64,000 nucleotides of DNA from an uncultured Clostridia bacterium (GCA_947626105.1 CANQQY010000003.1:106893-170892), one strand, 5' to 3'. Shown: positions 52,074 through 61,536, counted from the first letter of the stretch. Translations and numbers: made by a program. Notes: generated by a model not told the origin, from the sequence alone.

Positions 52074-52873
52074 GCGTTTTTACCTCTTTTGAGTTTTGTT
52101 TGGATCCATTCCGCCAGCGCGCCGAGCGCGTATCCCGCCGCCGTGATGATGGCATATACGGGCAGAGCGTACCATAGAATGGGTGTATAGACCCGTCCCT
52201 CTCCCCCGCGGAAGGGCGGGAAGGAGAGCGCGACGAGAATATCCTTTAAGAAATTGTCTTTGGCGGGAGGCCCCATCAGCCAGACGGCGTTATACCGCCG
52301 CAGCGCGCCATAATAGGCGTCTGCGCCCGTCCATTCGAACGCGGCGACGAACGCCGCATTGTTGAGAAAAATGATGCAGAGCATGCCGAGGAAGAGAAAT
52401 CCGAATTTCCAGCCGTCCCGCATGCGGAAGGGTACCATGTCCCAGACCCCGGGGAGAAAAGAGCTCAAAAAGAGCAGGGTGTGGCAGGACCAAAAGCGCA
52501 GATATTCCCATTGCAGCATGGTCTGCCCCACATATTGGACGGGGAAGATCGGCGCGAAGAGCCCAGCGCAGGTCCCCACATAGAATTGGAACTGTTTCAA
52601 AAGGCGGTTTTTTGTGAAAAGGGCGGCGGGACACAGCAAAATGAGGAAGGCGCATACATTATAAGCGGTATTCTTCACGCCGAATCCCTCTCCCCACATG
52701 TGCGGCCATACCCAAAATTTGAAGAAGTGCTGGAAGAGATTGAGTCCCATCACGACGCAAAGCGCGATTTTCTTTGCGCGCAGAGACTTTTTCCTCAAAG
52801 GGAAGAACAGCGCACAAAAAAGCGCGGCGATCGCCAGAACGGATAGGGTATGGTACACGTCGAAGAGTTGCAT
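52049..52873 (-). CDS. YwaF/TMEM164-like integral membrane protein
   Basis: 274 residues with about seven membrane helices (VLAIAALFCALFFPL, NVCAFLILLCPAALF, TLLFLSSFLPGVWDMV, FLFLGMLCIIFLNNAAFVAAF). The conserved pattern with GEGFGVKNTAYNVCAF, PVQYVGQTMLQWEYLRFWSCH and a His before TLLFLS fits the TIGR02206/YwaF family. Bacterial function is unknown. The ATG has only a weak GAAAG upstream and lies 8 bases after a perfect -10 box. Confidence 0.8.
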   Translation of the reverse strand: MQLFDVYHTLSVLAIAALFCALFFPLRKKSLRAKKIALCVVMGLNLFQHFFKFWVWPHMWGEGFGVKNTAYNVCAFLILLCPAALFTKNRLLKQFQFYVGTCAGLFAPIFPVQYVGQTMLQWEYLRFWSCHTLLFLSSFLPGVWDMVPFRMRDGWKFGFLFLGMLCIIFLNNAAFVAAFEWTGADAYYGALRRYNAVWLMGPPAKDNFLKDILVALSFPPFRGGEGRVYTPILWYALPVYAIITAAGYALGALAEWIQTKLKRGKNACTDSKNF

Positions 52874-52881
52874 TTGCTTTC

Positions 52882-52910
52882 ATTATATATGTTCAATGCG
52901 GAAATGTCAA
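52882..52910 (-). promoter_or_regulatory. Consensus promoter of the ywaF-like/apeB operon (leaderless geometry)
   Basis: Reverse strand TTGACA (52910-52905), 17 bases, TATAAT (52887-52882), then 8 bases and the ATG at 52873. Confidence 0.9.
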
Positions 52911-52957
52911 TCCATTCGCCGCAACGAAACCCAATGGAAAACTCCCCGAAAAAAATT

Positions 52958-52975
52958 AGTTCGCATAGGCGAACT
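52958..52975. promoter_or_regulatory. Feo palindrome, site 1
   Basis: AGTTCGC-ATAG-GCGAACT, perfect 7-bp arms with a 4-base spacer, 26 bases upstream of the feoA -35 box and 48 bases upstream of the divergent -35 box. Followed by a T run, so it could also act as a weak terminator. Confidence 0.85.
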
Positions 52976-53001
52976 TTTTTTGAAAAACCGCCTCAAAACA
53001 G

Positions 53002-53030
53002 TTGACAGCACAAAAAGAAGATGATAAAAT
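53002..53030 (+). promoter_or_regulatory. Promoter of the feo operon
   Basis: TTGACA (53002-53007), 17 bases, TAAAAT (53025-53030). Predicted start of transcription about 53037, inside palindrome site 2. Confidence 0.9.
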
Positions 53031-53036
53031 AAACGC

Positions 53037-53054
53037 AGTTCGCAACTGCGAACA
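53037..53054. promoter_or_regulatory. Feo palindrome, site 2 (over the transcription start)
   Basis: GTTCGC-AACT-GCGAAC (53038-53053). Same arms and spacer length as sites 1 and 3. Binding here would block RNA polymerase. Confidence 0.88.
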
Positions 53055-53090
53055 CATGCCCGCAGGCGGCGGGCAAATTTCAAGACTAAT

Positions 53091-53108
53091 GGTTCGCAAT
53101 GGCGAACC
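53091..53108. promoter_or_regulatory. Feo palindrome, site 3 (next to the ribosome site)
   Basis: GGTTCGC-AATG-GCGAACC, perfect 7-bp arms. It ends 2 bases before the AAGGAG of feoA, so it could be an operator, an RNA hairpin, or both. Confidence 0.85.
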
Positions 53109-53121
53109 GAAAGGAGATTGT

Positions 53122-53334
53122 ATGCCTCTTATTCTCGCACCCATCGGACAGGAAGTGAAGATCGTAAGGATCGCCGCGGACGATAAGACGAAAAAACACC
53201 TGTCCAATCTCGGCGTTCTCGTGGACGGCTCGATCACCGTCCTCTCCGCAAGCGGCGGTTCCACCGTTTGCCGCGTGAAGGACGGGCGTCTCGCGCTCGA
53301 CAAGAACGTCGCGTCGCGCATTTATGTGGCGTAA
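53122..53334 (+). CDS. feoA: FeoA-domain protein (first copy)
   Basis: 70 residues, SH3-like FeoA domain (IGQEVKIVRI, HLSNLGVLVDGSITVLS, RVKDGRLALDKNVASRIYV). AAGGAG 6 bases before ATG 53122. Cytosolic FeoA proteins bind FeoB and stimulate or organise ferrous iron uptake. Two feoA copies before feoB is a common clostridial arrangement. Confidence 0.93.
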   Translation: MPLILAPIGQEVKIVRIAADDKTKKHLSNLGVLVDGSITVLSASGGSTVCRVKDGRLALDKNVASRIYVA

Positions 53335-53369
53335 ATGAGGGATTGATCTATTCGGAGGTATATAGCAAC

Positions 53370-53606
53370 ATGAAAACCAAGTTACTCAGCGAATTTGCCG
53401 TCGGCGAGAAGGGGATCGTCAAGACCGTCTCGGGCGAAGGCAGAGTCCGCCGCCGTCTCTTCGACATGGGCGTGACGCCGGGCGCGGAGATCCTTCTCCG
53501 CAAGAAGGCACCCCTTGGCGATCCCATCGAAGTGACGATCCGCAGCTATGAGCTCACGCTCCGCAAGACGGAGGCAGAACTCGTCACGATGGAGGTGCGC
53601 GCATGA
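53370..53606 (+). CDS. feoA: FeoA-domain protein (second copy)
   Basis: 78 residues: LSEFAVGEKGIVKTVSGEG, RRRLFDMGVTPGAEILLRKK, IEVTIRSYELTLRKTEAE, the standard FeoA core with the MGVTPG loop. This copy is closer to canonical FeoA than the first. GGAGGT is 10 bases before the ATG, a little far. Stop overlaps feoB. Confidence 0.95.
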   Translation: MKTKLLSEFAVGEKGIVKTVSGEGRVRRRLFDMGVTPGAEILLRKKAPLGDPIEVTIRSYELTLRKTEAELVTMEVRA

Positions 53607-55957
53607 TGAAGTTTGCTTTGGCGGGCAACCCCAACTGCGGTAAAACAACGCTGTTCAATCTTCTTACGGGCTCCACGGCGTACGTCGGCAACTGGCCGGG
53701 CGTCACGGTGGATAAGAGAGAGGGGACGTATAAGAAAGGCGAGGAACCCGTCAAGATCGTCGATCTTCCTGGCATTTATTCGCTTTCCCCCTATACGCCC
53801 GAGGAAGTCATTTCAAGGAATTTCATCCTCGACGAAAAGCCCGAATGCGTCGTCAACATCGTGGACGCGACCAATTTGGAACGCAATCTCTATCTCACGA
53901 CCCAACTCATGGAGATCGACGTTCCCGTGATCATCGCGCTCAATATGATGGACGCCGTCGAAAAACAGGGCGATCAGATCGACGCGAAGGAACTCGAAGA
54001 AAAGATCGGACTGCCCGTCGTCGCCATTTCCGCGCTCAAAGGCACGGGGATCAAGGAACTGATGGACAGGGCGATCTCCATCGCGAAGAAACCCCGCGCG
54101 GGCGTCACCGTCCTGCACGATTCCCCCCTTGCGCACCTCGTGAGGGACGTGAGCATCGCGCTGAAAGGCGCAAAGGTCGACGCGCCGCTCTTCCACGCCG
54201 TGAAACTCGCCGAAATGGACGAGATCGAAGTGGGGATGCATCCCGAACTCGTCACGATGGTACAGGAATTCAAGGCGACCTTCAAGGACGACACGTTCGG
54301 GGACGATTTGGAGGCGGTCGTCGCCGACGCGAGATATAAATACATCTCCGCAAACTACTCTTCGGCTTACAGAAAAAAGCACAGGGGGGAGAAGCTGACG
54401 AAGTCCGACAAGGCGGATAAGATCCTGACCCATAAAATCTGGGGCATTCCGATCTTCCTCGTTATCCTGTTCGCCATCTTCCATCTGACCTTCTCGGAGG
54501 ACCTCTTCTACATCTCCGCGATGGCGGGCGGGCTTCCGACGCTGGAAGAGCTCGGCTACGATATGTCAAATCCCGGCGTGACGCTTCTCGCCTGCTTCTA
54601 TGACGGAGCGATTTTCTCCCCGGGCGTGATTTTGACGAATGTCTGGACATGGCTCTTGGACTGGGTCGGAGAACTCCTCGGGCTCTGCACGCAGAACGCG
54701 CCCCTTTGGGTGGGCAGTTTCGTCGGCGACGGCATTTGGGGAGGGCTCTCCGCCGTGCTCGGCTTCCTGCCGCAGATCTTGACGCTGTTCTTGTTCTTCT
54801 CCATTCTCGAAGATTCGGGCTACATGGCGCGCGTGGCGTTCATCATGGACAGGATCTTCCGCCGCTTCGGGCTCTCGGGAAGGGCTTTCATGCCCATGAT
54901 CATGGGCTTCGGCTGTTCGCTTCCCGCGATGATCAACACCCGCACCCTTGCGGACGACAGGGAGCGGACGGCGACCATCCGCGTCATCCCGATGTTCTCC
55001 TGCGGGGCGAAATTGCCCATTCTGACGGCGATCGCGGGCGGGATCGTGCAGCATTTTGAGGTCGGGAATGCCGACCTCATCACCTACGGCATGTATCTCA
55101 TCGGGATCGTGACTGCGGTCGTCTGCGTCATCCTGATGCGGAACACGACGATGCGCGGGGACGTCCCGCCCTTCATCATGGAGCTTCCCCCGTATCATCT
55201 GCCCCTCTTCAAGGGACTCATGATCCACCTTTGGGATAAGACAAAGCACTTCGTCAAAAAGGCGTTCACCATTATCTTCGCCTCGACGATCGTCATTTGG
55301 TTCCTCTCCAACTTCTCGTGGAATTGGCATTTCCTGCCCGAGGAGATCGAGTACGAGGGGGAGACCATTCTCGCAAATCTTCATACCGATCAGAGCATTT
55401 TGGGCTCGCTCGGCATGCTCATCCAGCCCATCTTTACGCCGCTCGGCTTCGGCTCACAACTCGAAGCATTCGGTTGGGTATTCGCGGTCGCGGCAATCAC
55501 GGGACTCGTTGCAAAAGAGAACGTCATTGCGACCTTCGGCACCCTCGCGGCGTGCGTCGCGGGCAGCTACATCGCAACGGAGGACGGCGTCGCGGAGGCA
55601 GTCAGAATGATCGATGCCACGGGCATTACGATCCCCGCGCTCATCGCCTTCATCGCCTTCAACATGGTGACGATCCCCTGCTTTGCAGCTTGCGCCACGG
55701 CAAAGGCGGAACTTCCAAAGGGCAAGTTCAAATGGACGCTCCTCTTCTGGCTCGCAACGAGCTATGTGGTCGGAACGGTCATCTATCTCGTGGGTTCGTG
55801 GTGGTGGACGGTATTCCCCGTCCTCGCGGTCGCAGCGGCCGCCACAGCGGGGATCTGGTTGTGGAATAAAAAGCACCCTCTGACGGAAAATGAGGTATCC
55901 ATGTCCGAGACCGAAGTCCAAAAAGAGGCGGCGGCAAGCGACGGAGGGGAATCATGA
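53603..55957 (+). CDS. feoB: Ferrous iron transport protein B
   Basis: 784 residues. N-terminal G domain: G1 GNPNCGKTTL, G3 DLPGIYSL, G4 NMMD, G5 ISALKGTG; helical GDI domain about 170-265; then the two Gate domains with GFGCSLPAMINTRTL (Cys-containing gate motif) and ENVIATFGTLAA, about eleven membrane helices. GTP-dependent Fe2+ import across the cytoplasmic membrane. ATG 53603 overlaps the feoA stop, with GGAGGT upstream; an ATG at 53606 is also possible. Confidence 0.97.
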   Translation: MMKFALAGNPNCGKTTLFNLLTGSTAYVGNWPGVTVDKREGTYKKGEEPVKIVDLPGIYSLSPYTPEEVISRNFILDEKPECVVNIVDATNLERNLYLTTQLMEIDVPVIIALNMMDAVEKQGDQIDAKELEEKIGLPVVAISALKGTGIKELMDRAISIAKKPRAGVTVLHDSPLAHLVRDVSIALKGAKVDAPLFHAVKLAEMDEIEVGMHPELVTMVQEFKATFKDDTFGDDLEAVVADARYKYISANYSSAYRKKHRGEKLTKSDKADKILTHKIWGIPIFLVILFAIFHLTFSEDLFYISAMAGGLPTLEELGYDMSNPGVTLLACFYDGAIFSPGVILTNVWTWLLDWVGELLGLCTQNAPLWVGSFVGDGIWGGLSAVLGFLPQILTLFLFFSILEDSGYMARVAFIMDRIFRRFGLSGRAFMPMIMGFGCSLPAMINTRTLADDRERTATIRVIPMFSCGAKLPILTAIAGGIVQHFEVGNADLITYGMYLIGIVTAVVCVILMRNTTMRGDVPPFIMELPPYHLPLFKGLMIHLWDKTKHFVKKAFTIIFASTIVIWFLSNFSWNWHFLPEEIEYEGETILANLHTDQSILGSLGMLIQPIFTPLGFGSQLEAFGWVFAVAAITGLVAKENVIATFGTLAACVAGSYIATEDGVAEAVRMIDATGITIPALIAFIAFNMVTIPCFAACATAKAELPKGKFKWTLLFWLATSYVVGTVIYLVGSWWWTVFPVLAVAAAATAGIWLWNKKHPLTENEVSMSETEVQKEAAASDGGES

Positions 55958-56136
55958 GCTGGTGGGAGATCCTCATCATTATCGCGGCGGCGGCATTTGT
56001 GATCGGGGTGATCGTTGCGGCGGTCATCCACAAGAAACAGGGGAAAACCTGCTGTTCGGATTGCGGAAATTGCACCGCCTGCCCCGCCTGTGCGAAGAAA
56101 GCGCGCGGATCCGCCGACCCTGCGGAAAAGAAATAA
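55954..56136 (+). CDS. FeoB-associated Cys-rich membrane protein
   Basis: 60 residues: one membrane helix (WWEILIIIAAAAFVIGVIVA) and a cytoplasmic Cys cluster CCSDCGNCTACPAC, the hallmark of the FeoB-associated small protein family (PF12669). May shuttle or sense Fe2+ at FeoB. ATGA overlap with the feoB stop; GGAGG upstream. Confidence 0.92.
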   Translation: MSWWEILIIIAAAAFVIGVIVAAVIHKKQGKTCCSDCGNCTACPACAKKARGSADPAEKK

Positions 56137-56164
56137 GACCATCCATACAATCTCCATAAATCTT

Positions 56165-56199
56165 GTAAGAGCTCTTCCTTTTTTGGGAAGGGCTCTTAC
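56165..56199 (+). terminator. Terminator of the feo operon
   Basis: GTAAGAGCTCTTCC, loop TTTTTT, GGGAAGGGCTCTTAC with small mismatches, then GTTTCGTTT. Confidence 0.85.
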
Positions 56200-56213
56200 G
56201 TTTCGTTTGACTG

Positions 56214-56451
56214 TTTCGTTGAATTTCTTTTTTCGTCTGCGCTTTGAAGCGCATGCTCAAAAATAAATTCAACGAGGGGTTAAGATTTTTGCCTTGTAAT
56301 TACGATTCGGCCGCCGACTTTTTGTTTTACATGACAGTAAGCCGAAGGGGTTCGGCAAATTGAGTCGCTCACGGCGGAAGTGAATTCCGCCTAAGGCAAG
56401 TTATTTTGGAATATTTCGCTCGATTTCTTTTTTCGTCTGCGCTTTGAAGCG
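56214..56451 (+). repeat. R3 structured repeat, copy 3 (internal type) plus truncated copy 4
   Basis: Copy 3 spans 56214-56413. Hairpin A GCCGAA-GGGG-TTCGGC (56341-56356); hairpin B GGCGGAA-GTGAA-TTCCGCC (56373-56391); GCGCTTTGAAGCGC at the front. At 56414 the unit starts again (200-bp period) and breaks off at 56451, where R1 sequence takes over. The gap 56137-56721 has no gene. Confidence 0.88.
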
Positions 56452-56645
56452 ACGGGGGCGGGTGGCGCGGGGTTAGCCGCGACAGGTGGGGGTTTGCTTG
56501 CTGCCCCTTTTAGGGGAAGTCCCCCGAGCTTGCGAGGGAGAAAGGGGTTTCCGAAACGCCTTTCCCCTCACTACGTTCGGGTACTGTCTCACGCGGGTAG
56601 CACCCCGCGTTTGGTCAGCATTTGGGGCAGCAAGGGGGCGATCTT
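56452..56645. repeat. R1-family repeat array
   Basis: GGGGGCGGGTGGCGCGG, GCTTGCTGCCCCTTTTAGGGG, AAAGGGGTTTCCGAAACGCC, TGGGGCAGCAAGGGGG. Precedes the promoter of the protease gene. Confidence 0.8.
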
Positions 56646-56663
56646 CTTCGTGCATATCACCGC

Positions 56664-56692
56664 TTGCATATTTGCGCAAAGTATGGTACAAT
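56664..56692 (+). promoter_or_regulatory. Promoter of the secreted protease gene
   Basis: TTGCAT (56664-56669), 17 bases, TACAAT (56687-56692). Leader about 23 bases with AAAGGGG. Confidence 0.85.
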
Positions 56693-56721
56693 CATGATAA
56701 GAACACAAAGGGGAAACGCAT

Positions 56722-59424
56722 ATGCTTTCTGCAAGATCCTGTAAATTATTGCTCATCGCGCTGTGCTCGTTGCTTATATCGCTCGGCATTTTGTTCGGCA
56801 TGCCCGCCTTTTCCGCGAAAGCGGCAGAGGAGTCTGCCGCGCCGACGACGCTTGAAGAGCTCCGCAGGGCGGACATTGACAGCATCGCCTCTTTGTCAAG
56901 ATACGACAGCCGGGATTTCGGCATCGTGACCCCCGTAAAAAACCAGAGCAACGATCCGCTCTGCTGGTCGTATGCGACGGTCGCCGCCTGTGAGACTTCC
57001 ATTCTCCGCGAAGGGCTTGAGGGAGCCGACGCCGCAACGCTCGATCTCGATGAGCGCAACCTCGGTTGGTGGGCGAACAACCCGCGCACGGACGAGTTTC
57101 ATCTGATCGACGCGGACGTTCCCGCGGGCAACGGCCTTTACAGCACGGGCGGCGCCATGGAAGTGGCGGGCAAAACGTTCTTGCAGTGGATGGGACCCTC
57201 CGTTCAAGCGGAGCGTGACGAAACTTCCATCAAAAACGCCGCGCCGAGCCCTTACCGGCTCGAGGGGATGTTCACCTTCGATTATTCCGTGGAAAACGTC
57301 AAAGCGGCCGTCGCAAAGTACGGCGCAGTGTCGTGCTCCTACTATTTCTATCGCGGCACCAAAATATTCAACTATCTCAACAACGCCGACGAAGCGAAAA
57401 ACAACCCCCATTCGAGCATTATCGTTGGTTGGGACGATACGATCCCCGCCGATAAATACCGACCGAAGGCGTCCTCGCGGAACGGGGGCTGGATCGTCAA
57501 GAACAGTTGGGGGACGGGGCGAAATCTCGACGGGTATTTTTATCTCTCCTACGATTCGCAAATTTACGACGTCCGCGCGTTCGACTGCACGGAGGCCTCC
57601 GAATTCGACCATCAATATCTCTATAACGGCGTCATCAAGCAGGGCGTATCCAAGATGAAGGGAACGACGGACGGCGTCAAAGCGGCGGCGGTCTACCGCG
57701 CACAGGGCGGCACGGAGACGACCTTCGAGACGCTTACCGCCGTGAATGTCGGGATCGGCGGGGAGGACGTCGGCGTAGAGATCTCTGTTTACAAACGGCC
57801 GAAGGCCGACTTCAACAATTCGGATTGGAGTGAGACGGATCCCGAGGATGGGGAACTCTGCGTGAGCGAGCACTTTACGGGTGTCGGCGAAGGGTATCAC
57901 ACCTTCCGCCTCAAAGAGGCCGTGCCGCTCGAAAACGGCGAGACGTTCTCCGTCGTCGTATGGGCGCAAAATGGCGCGGGCGACGCTTCCGTCTATTTCA
58001 CCGAGGATACGAAAAGCGGCAACGACATGACGTTTCTCTCGGAAAACGGTCTTTGGCGCAACGGGAAGCGGCACAATGCGGCCGCACATATCCGTGCCTA
58101 TACGGTGGATACGGTGCGCACGGAGCCCCTTCCCGCGCGCGATTTGAAAGATGCGGAAATCTCCGTCGCGGCGGGGGAATACCGTTACAGCGGGGAGGCG
58201 ATCACGCCCGATGTGACAGTCACCCTCGGCGGCAAAACGCTTGCGGCGGGCACGGACTACACCCTCAAATACGAAAATAACGTCCTCCCTTCCGATCGGG
58301 CTGTGGTGACCGTCGTCGGGAAGGAACCCTATACGGGCGAAAAAGAGGCGAATTTTACGATCTTAAAGGGCGTTGCTCCGCCCGATCTTCCCGCACACGG
58401 GCAGGAGGATCCTATCGTCGTGAACAGCAAGGTGAAGCGGCTTTCCGAGATCGGGCTTCCCGACGGCTGGGCGTGGGAGTCGGACGTCCTCTTTTCGGAG
58501 TTCCCGGACGGAATGTTCGGTTCGGTGCACGGCTTTGCCGCAGCCTACACCAAAGAGGACGCGGCATATTACGAAATTCAATCGGCGACGGTCTTTGTCC
58601 GCCGTGAGCGGAGTTCGGTCGACGGCGCGGAGATCACCGTGAACGGCAGTTACCGCTACTCGGGCGAAACAGTCGTTCCCGCGCTCACCGTGACGCTGTT
58701 CGGCGAGGTGCTCGAAGCGGATAAGGACTATACGGTGCGCTCGGACGCCAAAAATGCGGGGGAAGCGCAAGCCTTCATCGAGGGAACGGGAGACTATACG
58801 GGCACGGCGGTCTTTTCGTTCAGAATCGAAAAGGCGAAAGAGCCGCCCTTCGGCGCGGAGATCCATGGGATCGAATTGGGCGAAGGACTTTCAAAACTCT
58901 CCGACGTCGGGCTTCCCGACGGCTGGCAGTGGGAAAACGGCGATACGCCGCTCGCCGCGGGAGAGATGCACGCGACGGCTCGCTACACGGGCGTCGATGC
59001 GGATAACTACGAAATTTTGACCCGAGAGGTCGTCTTGACGATATCCGAACCCGAGCCTGAACCCGAGCCTGAACCCGAGCCCGAACCCGAGCCTGAGCCC
59101 GAGCCTGAGCCCGAACCCGAGCCCGAACCCGAGCCTGAACCCGAGCCTGAACCCGAGCCCGAGCCTGAACCTGAACCCGAGCCCGAACCCGAGCCTGAAC
59201 CCAAGCCCGAACCCGAGCCCGAGCCCGAGCCCGAGCCTGAACCCGAGCCTGAACCCGAGCCCGAGCCCGAACCCGAACCTGAACCTGAACCCGAGCCCGA
59301 ACCCGAGTCCCAAGGGTGTTTCGGCATTGCAGGAAGAGGGGAGATCCTTGTGTTTCTTGTTATTCTGTTTGCGGTTTCGGCTGCGTTGATTGCGTTTGGG
59401 AAGCGGCGCAGCGGGAAAAAGTGA
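56722..59424 (+). CDS. Secreted, membrane-anchored papain-like (C1) protease with EP-repeat stalk
   Basis: 900 residues. Signal peptide 1-34 ([18 protein letters not shown], cleavage near AKA-AE). C1 peptidase domain about 60-300 with Cys81 (PLCWSYAT), His230 ([11 protein letters not shown]) and Asn261 (IVKNSWGT). A lectin-like beta domain about 300-455 follows, as in other bacterial C1 proteases. Two YSGE-type/LPDGWxWE module pairs occupy about 465-775. A stalk of alternating Glu-Pro occupies about 775-865, then QGCFG and a C-terminal membrane helix ([19 protein letters not shown]) with RRSGKK. The protease is thus held outside the membrane by a rigid wall-spanning rod. No LPXTG. Substrate unknown, probably host or dietary protein or peptidoglycan-linked peptide. 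Confidence 0.9.
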   Translation: MLSARSCKLLLIALCSLLISLGILFGMPAFSAKAAEESAAPTTLEELRRADIDSIASLSRYDSRDFGIVTPVKNQSNDPLCWSYATVAACETSILREGLEGADAATLDLDERNLGWWANNPRTDEFHLIDADVPAGNGLYSTGGAMEVAGKTFLQWMGPSVQAERDETSIKNAAPSPYRLEGMFTFDYSVENVKAAVAKYGAVSCSYYFYRGTKIFNYLNNADEAKNNPHSSIIVGWDDTIPADKYRPKASSRNGGWIVKNSWGTGRNLDGYFYLSYDSQIYDVRAFDCTEASEFDHQYLYNGVIKQGVSKMKGTTDGVKAAAVYRAQGGTETTFETLTAVNVGIGGEDVGVEISVYKRPKADFNNSDWSETDPEDGELCVSEHFTGVGEGYHTFRLKEAVPLENGETFSVVVWAQNGAGDASVYFTEDTKSGNDMTFLSENGLWRNGKRHNAAAHIRAYTVDTVRTEPLPARDLKDAEISVAAGEYRYSGEAITPDVTVTLGGKTLAAGTDYTLKYENNVLPSDRAVVTVVGKEPYTGEKEANFTILKGVAPPDLPAHGQEDPIVVNSKVKRLSEIGLPDGWAWESDVLFSEFPDGMFGSVHGFAAAYTKEDAAYYEIQSATVFVRRERSSVDGAEITVNGSYRYSGETVVPALTVTLFGEVLEADKDYTVRSDAKNAGEAQAFIEGTGDYTGTAVFSFRIEKAKEPPFGAEIHGIELGEGLSKLSDVGLPDGWQWENGDTPLAAGEMHATARYTGVDADNYEILTREVVLTISEPEPEPEPEPEPEPEPEPEPEPEPEPEPEPEPEPEPEPEPEPEPEPEPEPEPKPEPEPEPEPEPEPEPEPEPEPEPEPEPEPEPEPESQGCFGIAGRGEILVFLVILFAVSAALIAFGKRRSGKK
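59046..59308 (+). repeat. Glu-Pro codon repeat array
   Basis: About 44 Glu-Pro dipeptides coded by GAGCCC, GAACCC, GAGCCT and GAACCT in shuffled order, with one AAGCCC (Lys-Pro) variant at about 59201. Repeats of 12-36 bp are visible, so slippage or recombination can change stalk length. Confidence 0.95.
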
Positions 59425-59470
59425 GTTCGGATCCGTCCGCGGAGCCGCGTTTTGAAAGAACGCAAATTTC

Positions 59471-59499
59471 TTGACAGAATGCCCAATTTTTGTTACAAT
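59471..59499 (+). promoter_or_regulatory. Promoter of the DRE-TIM gene (leaderless geometry)
   Basis: TTGACA (59471-59476), 17 bases, TACAAT (59494-59499), then 7 bases and ATG at 59507. Confidence 0.88.
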
Positions 59500-59506
59500 A
59501 CCGTCT

Positions 59507-60901
59507 ATGATTTCCTTCAACAATAAATCAAATCTTTTGGAAGACAGCGTTTACCATTACGAGTTGCAGGACGTAAAGGAACCCAAGCTGTACCGCGAGC
59601 TCTTTTCGTATGACGAGATCCCCAAGATCGCCTTCAACAACCGCCATGTTCCCATGAACATGCCCGAGGAGATCTGGATGACGGATACGACCTTCCGCGA
59701 CGGGCAGCAGTCCACCTCGCCCTTTACGGTGAAACAGATCGTCGATCTCTATAAGCTCATGTCGCGGCTGGGCGGCCCCAAGGGGCTTGTCCGCCAGTCC
59801 GAATTTTTCGTCTACTCCAAGAAGGACCGCGAGGCGCTCACGGCTTGCCGCGAGACGGGCTTGCGTTTCCCCGAGATCACGTCATGGATCCGCGCGGACG
59901 AGCGCGATTTCGGCATCGTAAAGGATCTCGGGCTCGAAGAGACGGGCATCCTTGTCTCCTGTTCGGACTATCATATCTTCAAAAAGATGAAACTTACCCG
60001 CCGCACCGCGATGGAGAAATATCTCGGGATCGTGAAGAGCGCGCTCGAAAAGGGGATCCGTCCCCGCTGCCATTTCGAGGACATCACGCGGGCGGATTTT
60101 TACGGCTTTGTCGTGCCCTTTGCGACCGAGCTCATGAAACTTTCCGAGGAGAGCGGGATCCCCGTCAAGATCCGCATGTGCGACACGATGGGATTCGGCG
60201 TCACCTTCCCCGGCTGTACCCTGCCGCGCAGCGTGCAGGGCATCGTGTACGGGCTTCACCACTATGCGGGCGTGCCGCACGGCATGCTCGAATGGCACGG
60301 GCATAACGATTTTTACAAGGTGGTGACGAACGCCTCCACAGCATGGCTCTATGGGGCGTCCGCCGTCAACTGCTCCCTGCTCGGCATCGGGGAGAGGACG
60401 GGGAACTGCCCGCTCGAAGCGATGGCGGTGGAGTATGCGTCCCTGCGCGGCACGCTTGACGGCATGGATCTTACGGCGATCACGGAGATCGCCGACTACT
60501 TCGAAAAAGAGATCGGTTATCCCGTTCCACCCAAGACGCCGTTCGTGGGCAGGGCGTTCAACTCCACGCGGGCGGGCATCCATGCGGACGGCATGCTCAA
60601 AGACGAGGAGATCTATAATATTTTCGACACCGCCAAGATCCTGGGGCGCCCCGCGCGCGTCACGGTCAACAAGACGAGCGGGCTCGCCGGGATCGCCTTT
60701 TGGATCAACGACTATTTCGGGCTTCCCGAAGGGCATAAGATCGACAAGACCGATCCCCTCGTCGCGGCGATGAAGGCGCGCGTGGACGCGGAGTATGAAG
60801 AGGGGAGGAGCTCCTCGTTCGGCGACGACGAGCTCGAGGATCTCATCTACATGATTGATTCCAAACGCATCCGTGAGTTCAACTCTTACGGTCAAAAATA
60901 G
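59507..60901 (+). CDS. DRE-TIM metallolyase, 2-isopropylmalate/homocitrate synthase family; candidate (R)-citrate synthase
   Basis: 464 residues. TIM-barrel motif [10 protein letters not shown] (Asp60, Arg64, Asp65), HFEDITRAD, and metal His pair in [12 protein letters not shown]-terminal [13 protein letters not shown]. The length, the N-terminal [13 protein letters not shown] extension and lack of a LeuA regulatory domain fit the group that contains clostridial (R)-citrate synthase rather than LeuA. No leu, ilv or lysine genes adjoin. Reaction would be oxaloacetate plus acetyl-CoA to citrate; homocitrate or methylmalate formation cannot be excluded. No Shine-Dalgarno; start codon lies where transcription should begin. 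Confidence 0.85.
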   Translation: MISFNNKSNLLEDSVYHYELQDVKEPKLYRELFSYDEIPKIAFNNRHVPMNMPEEIWMTDTTFRDGQQSTSPFTVKQIVDLYKLMSRLGGPKGLVRQSEFFVYSKKDREALTACRETGLRFPEITSWIRADERDFGIVKDLGLEETGILVSCSDYHIFKKMKLTRRTAMEKYLGIVKSALEKGIRPRCHFEDITRADFYGFVVPFATELMKLSEESGIPVKIRMCDTMGFGVTFPGCTLPRSVQGIVYGLHHYAGVPHGMLEWHGHNDFYKVVTNASTAWLYGASAVNCSLLGIGERTGNCPLEAMAVEYASLRGTLDGMDLTAITEIADYFEKEIGYPVPPKTPFVGRAFNSTRAGIHADGMLKDEEIYNIFDTAKILGRPARVTVNKTSGLAGIAFWINDYFGLPEGHKIDKTDPLVAAMKARVDAEYEEGRSSSFGDDELEDLIYMIDSKRIREFNSYGQK

Positions 60902-60910
60902 GAGAATACC

Positions 60911-61471
60911 ATGACGGTCAAAGAATTTTTCAAGCGTTTTCATTGGGAGACGGTCGTTCCCGCCGCCCTGCTCTTCCTCGTCGGGATCCTGCTCATCGCG
61001 ATCCCGGAGGAGGAATACCTTGCCCGCTCCGTTTCTGTGGGGATCTTCTTCGTGCTCTCGGGCGCAACAGGGCTCGCCGCCTTCTTTTCGGAGACCGAAG
61101 AGAATCCCATATGCCTTCTCGCCTCGGTCGCCCAGCTCTCCGCGGCGCTCTGGATGTTCATTACGGTCTATACCCCCCTGTACGTCTTTGCGATCGCGGC
61201 GGCGGTCGTCCTCTTCCTCATGGCGGCGGGGGAGATCCTAAGGGCGGTCAAGAACGACGGGGGAGCGCGCAGGATCGTGCGGATCGTCCTCTCCGCCCTC
61301 TTTATGGCGGCGTGCGTCGCCGTCCCCTGCGATCCCTTCGGGACGCATGCCGCGCTTCTCGATTATACGGGCTCCTTCCTGCTCCTCTTTGCGGTCTATA
61401 CCGTCGTCATGACCTGTATTACGGGGCTTTTCGAGGAAGAGGAAGAACTCGTTTTCCGCAAAGTCAAATAA
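60911..61471 (+). CDS. DUF308/HdeD-like six-helix membrane protein
   Basis: 186 residues; AGGAGA 7 bases before the ATG, 9 bases after the preceding stop. Six membrane helices in pairs (VVPAALLFLVGILLIAIP, VSVGIFFVLSGATGLAAFF, and so on), repeating the two-helix units typical of DUF308 proteins; short loops and an acidic EEEEELVF end. Function unknown. Likely co-transcribed with the DRE-TIM enzyme. Confidence 0.65.
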   Translation: MTVKEFFKRFHWETVVPAALLFLVGILLIAIPEEEYLARSVSVGIFFVLSGATGLAAFFSETEENPICLLASVAQLSAALWMFITVYTPLYVFAIAAAVVLFLMAAGEILRAVKNDGGARRIVRIVLSALFMAACVAVPCDPFGTHAALLDYTGSFLLLFAVYTVVMTCITGLFEEEEELVFRKVK

Positions 61472-61474
61472 TCC

Positions 61475-61503
61475 CTTGCAAAGACGCGCAAGAAGTGCTA
61501 TAA
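61475..61503 (+). promoter_or_regulatory. Promoter of the yitT-like/thioredoxin reductase-like operon
   Basis: TTGCAA (61475-61480), 17 bases, TATAAT (61498-61503). The leader holds TGTCCGC-GGAAA-GCGGACA (61510-61528), a hairpin directly before the GGAG ribosome site. Confidence 0.85.
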
Positions 61504-61536
61504 TCGGAATGTCCGCGGAAAGCGGACAGGAGCATC

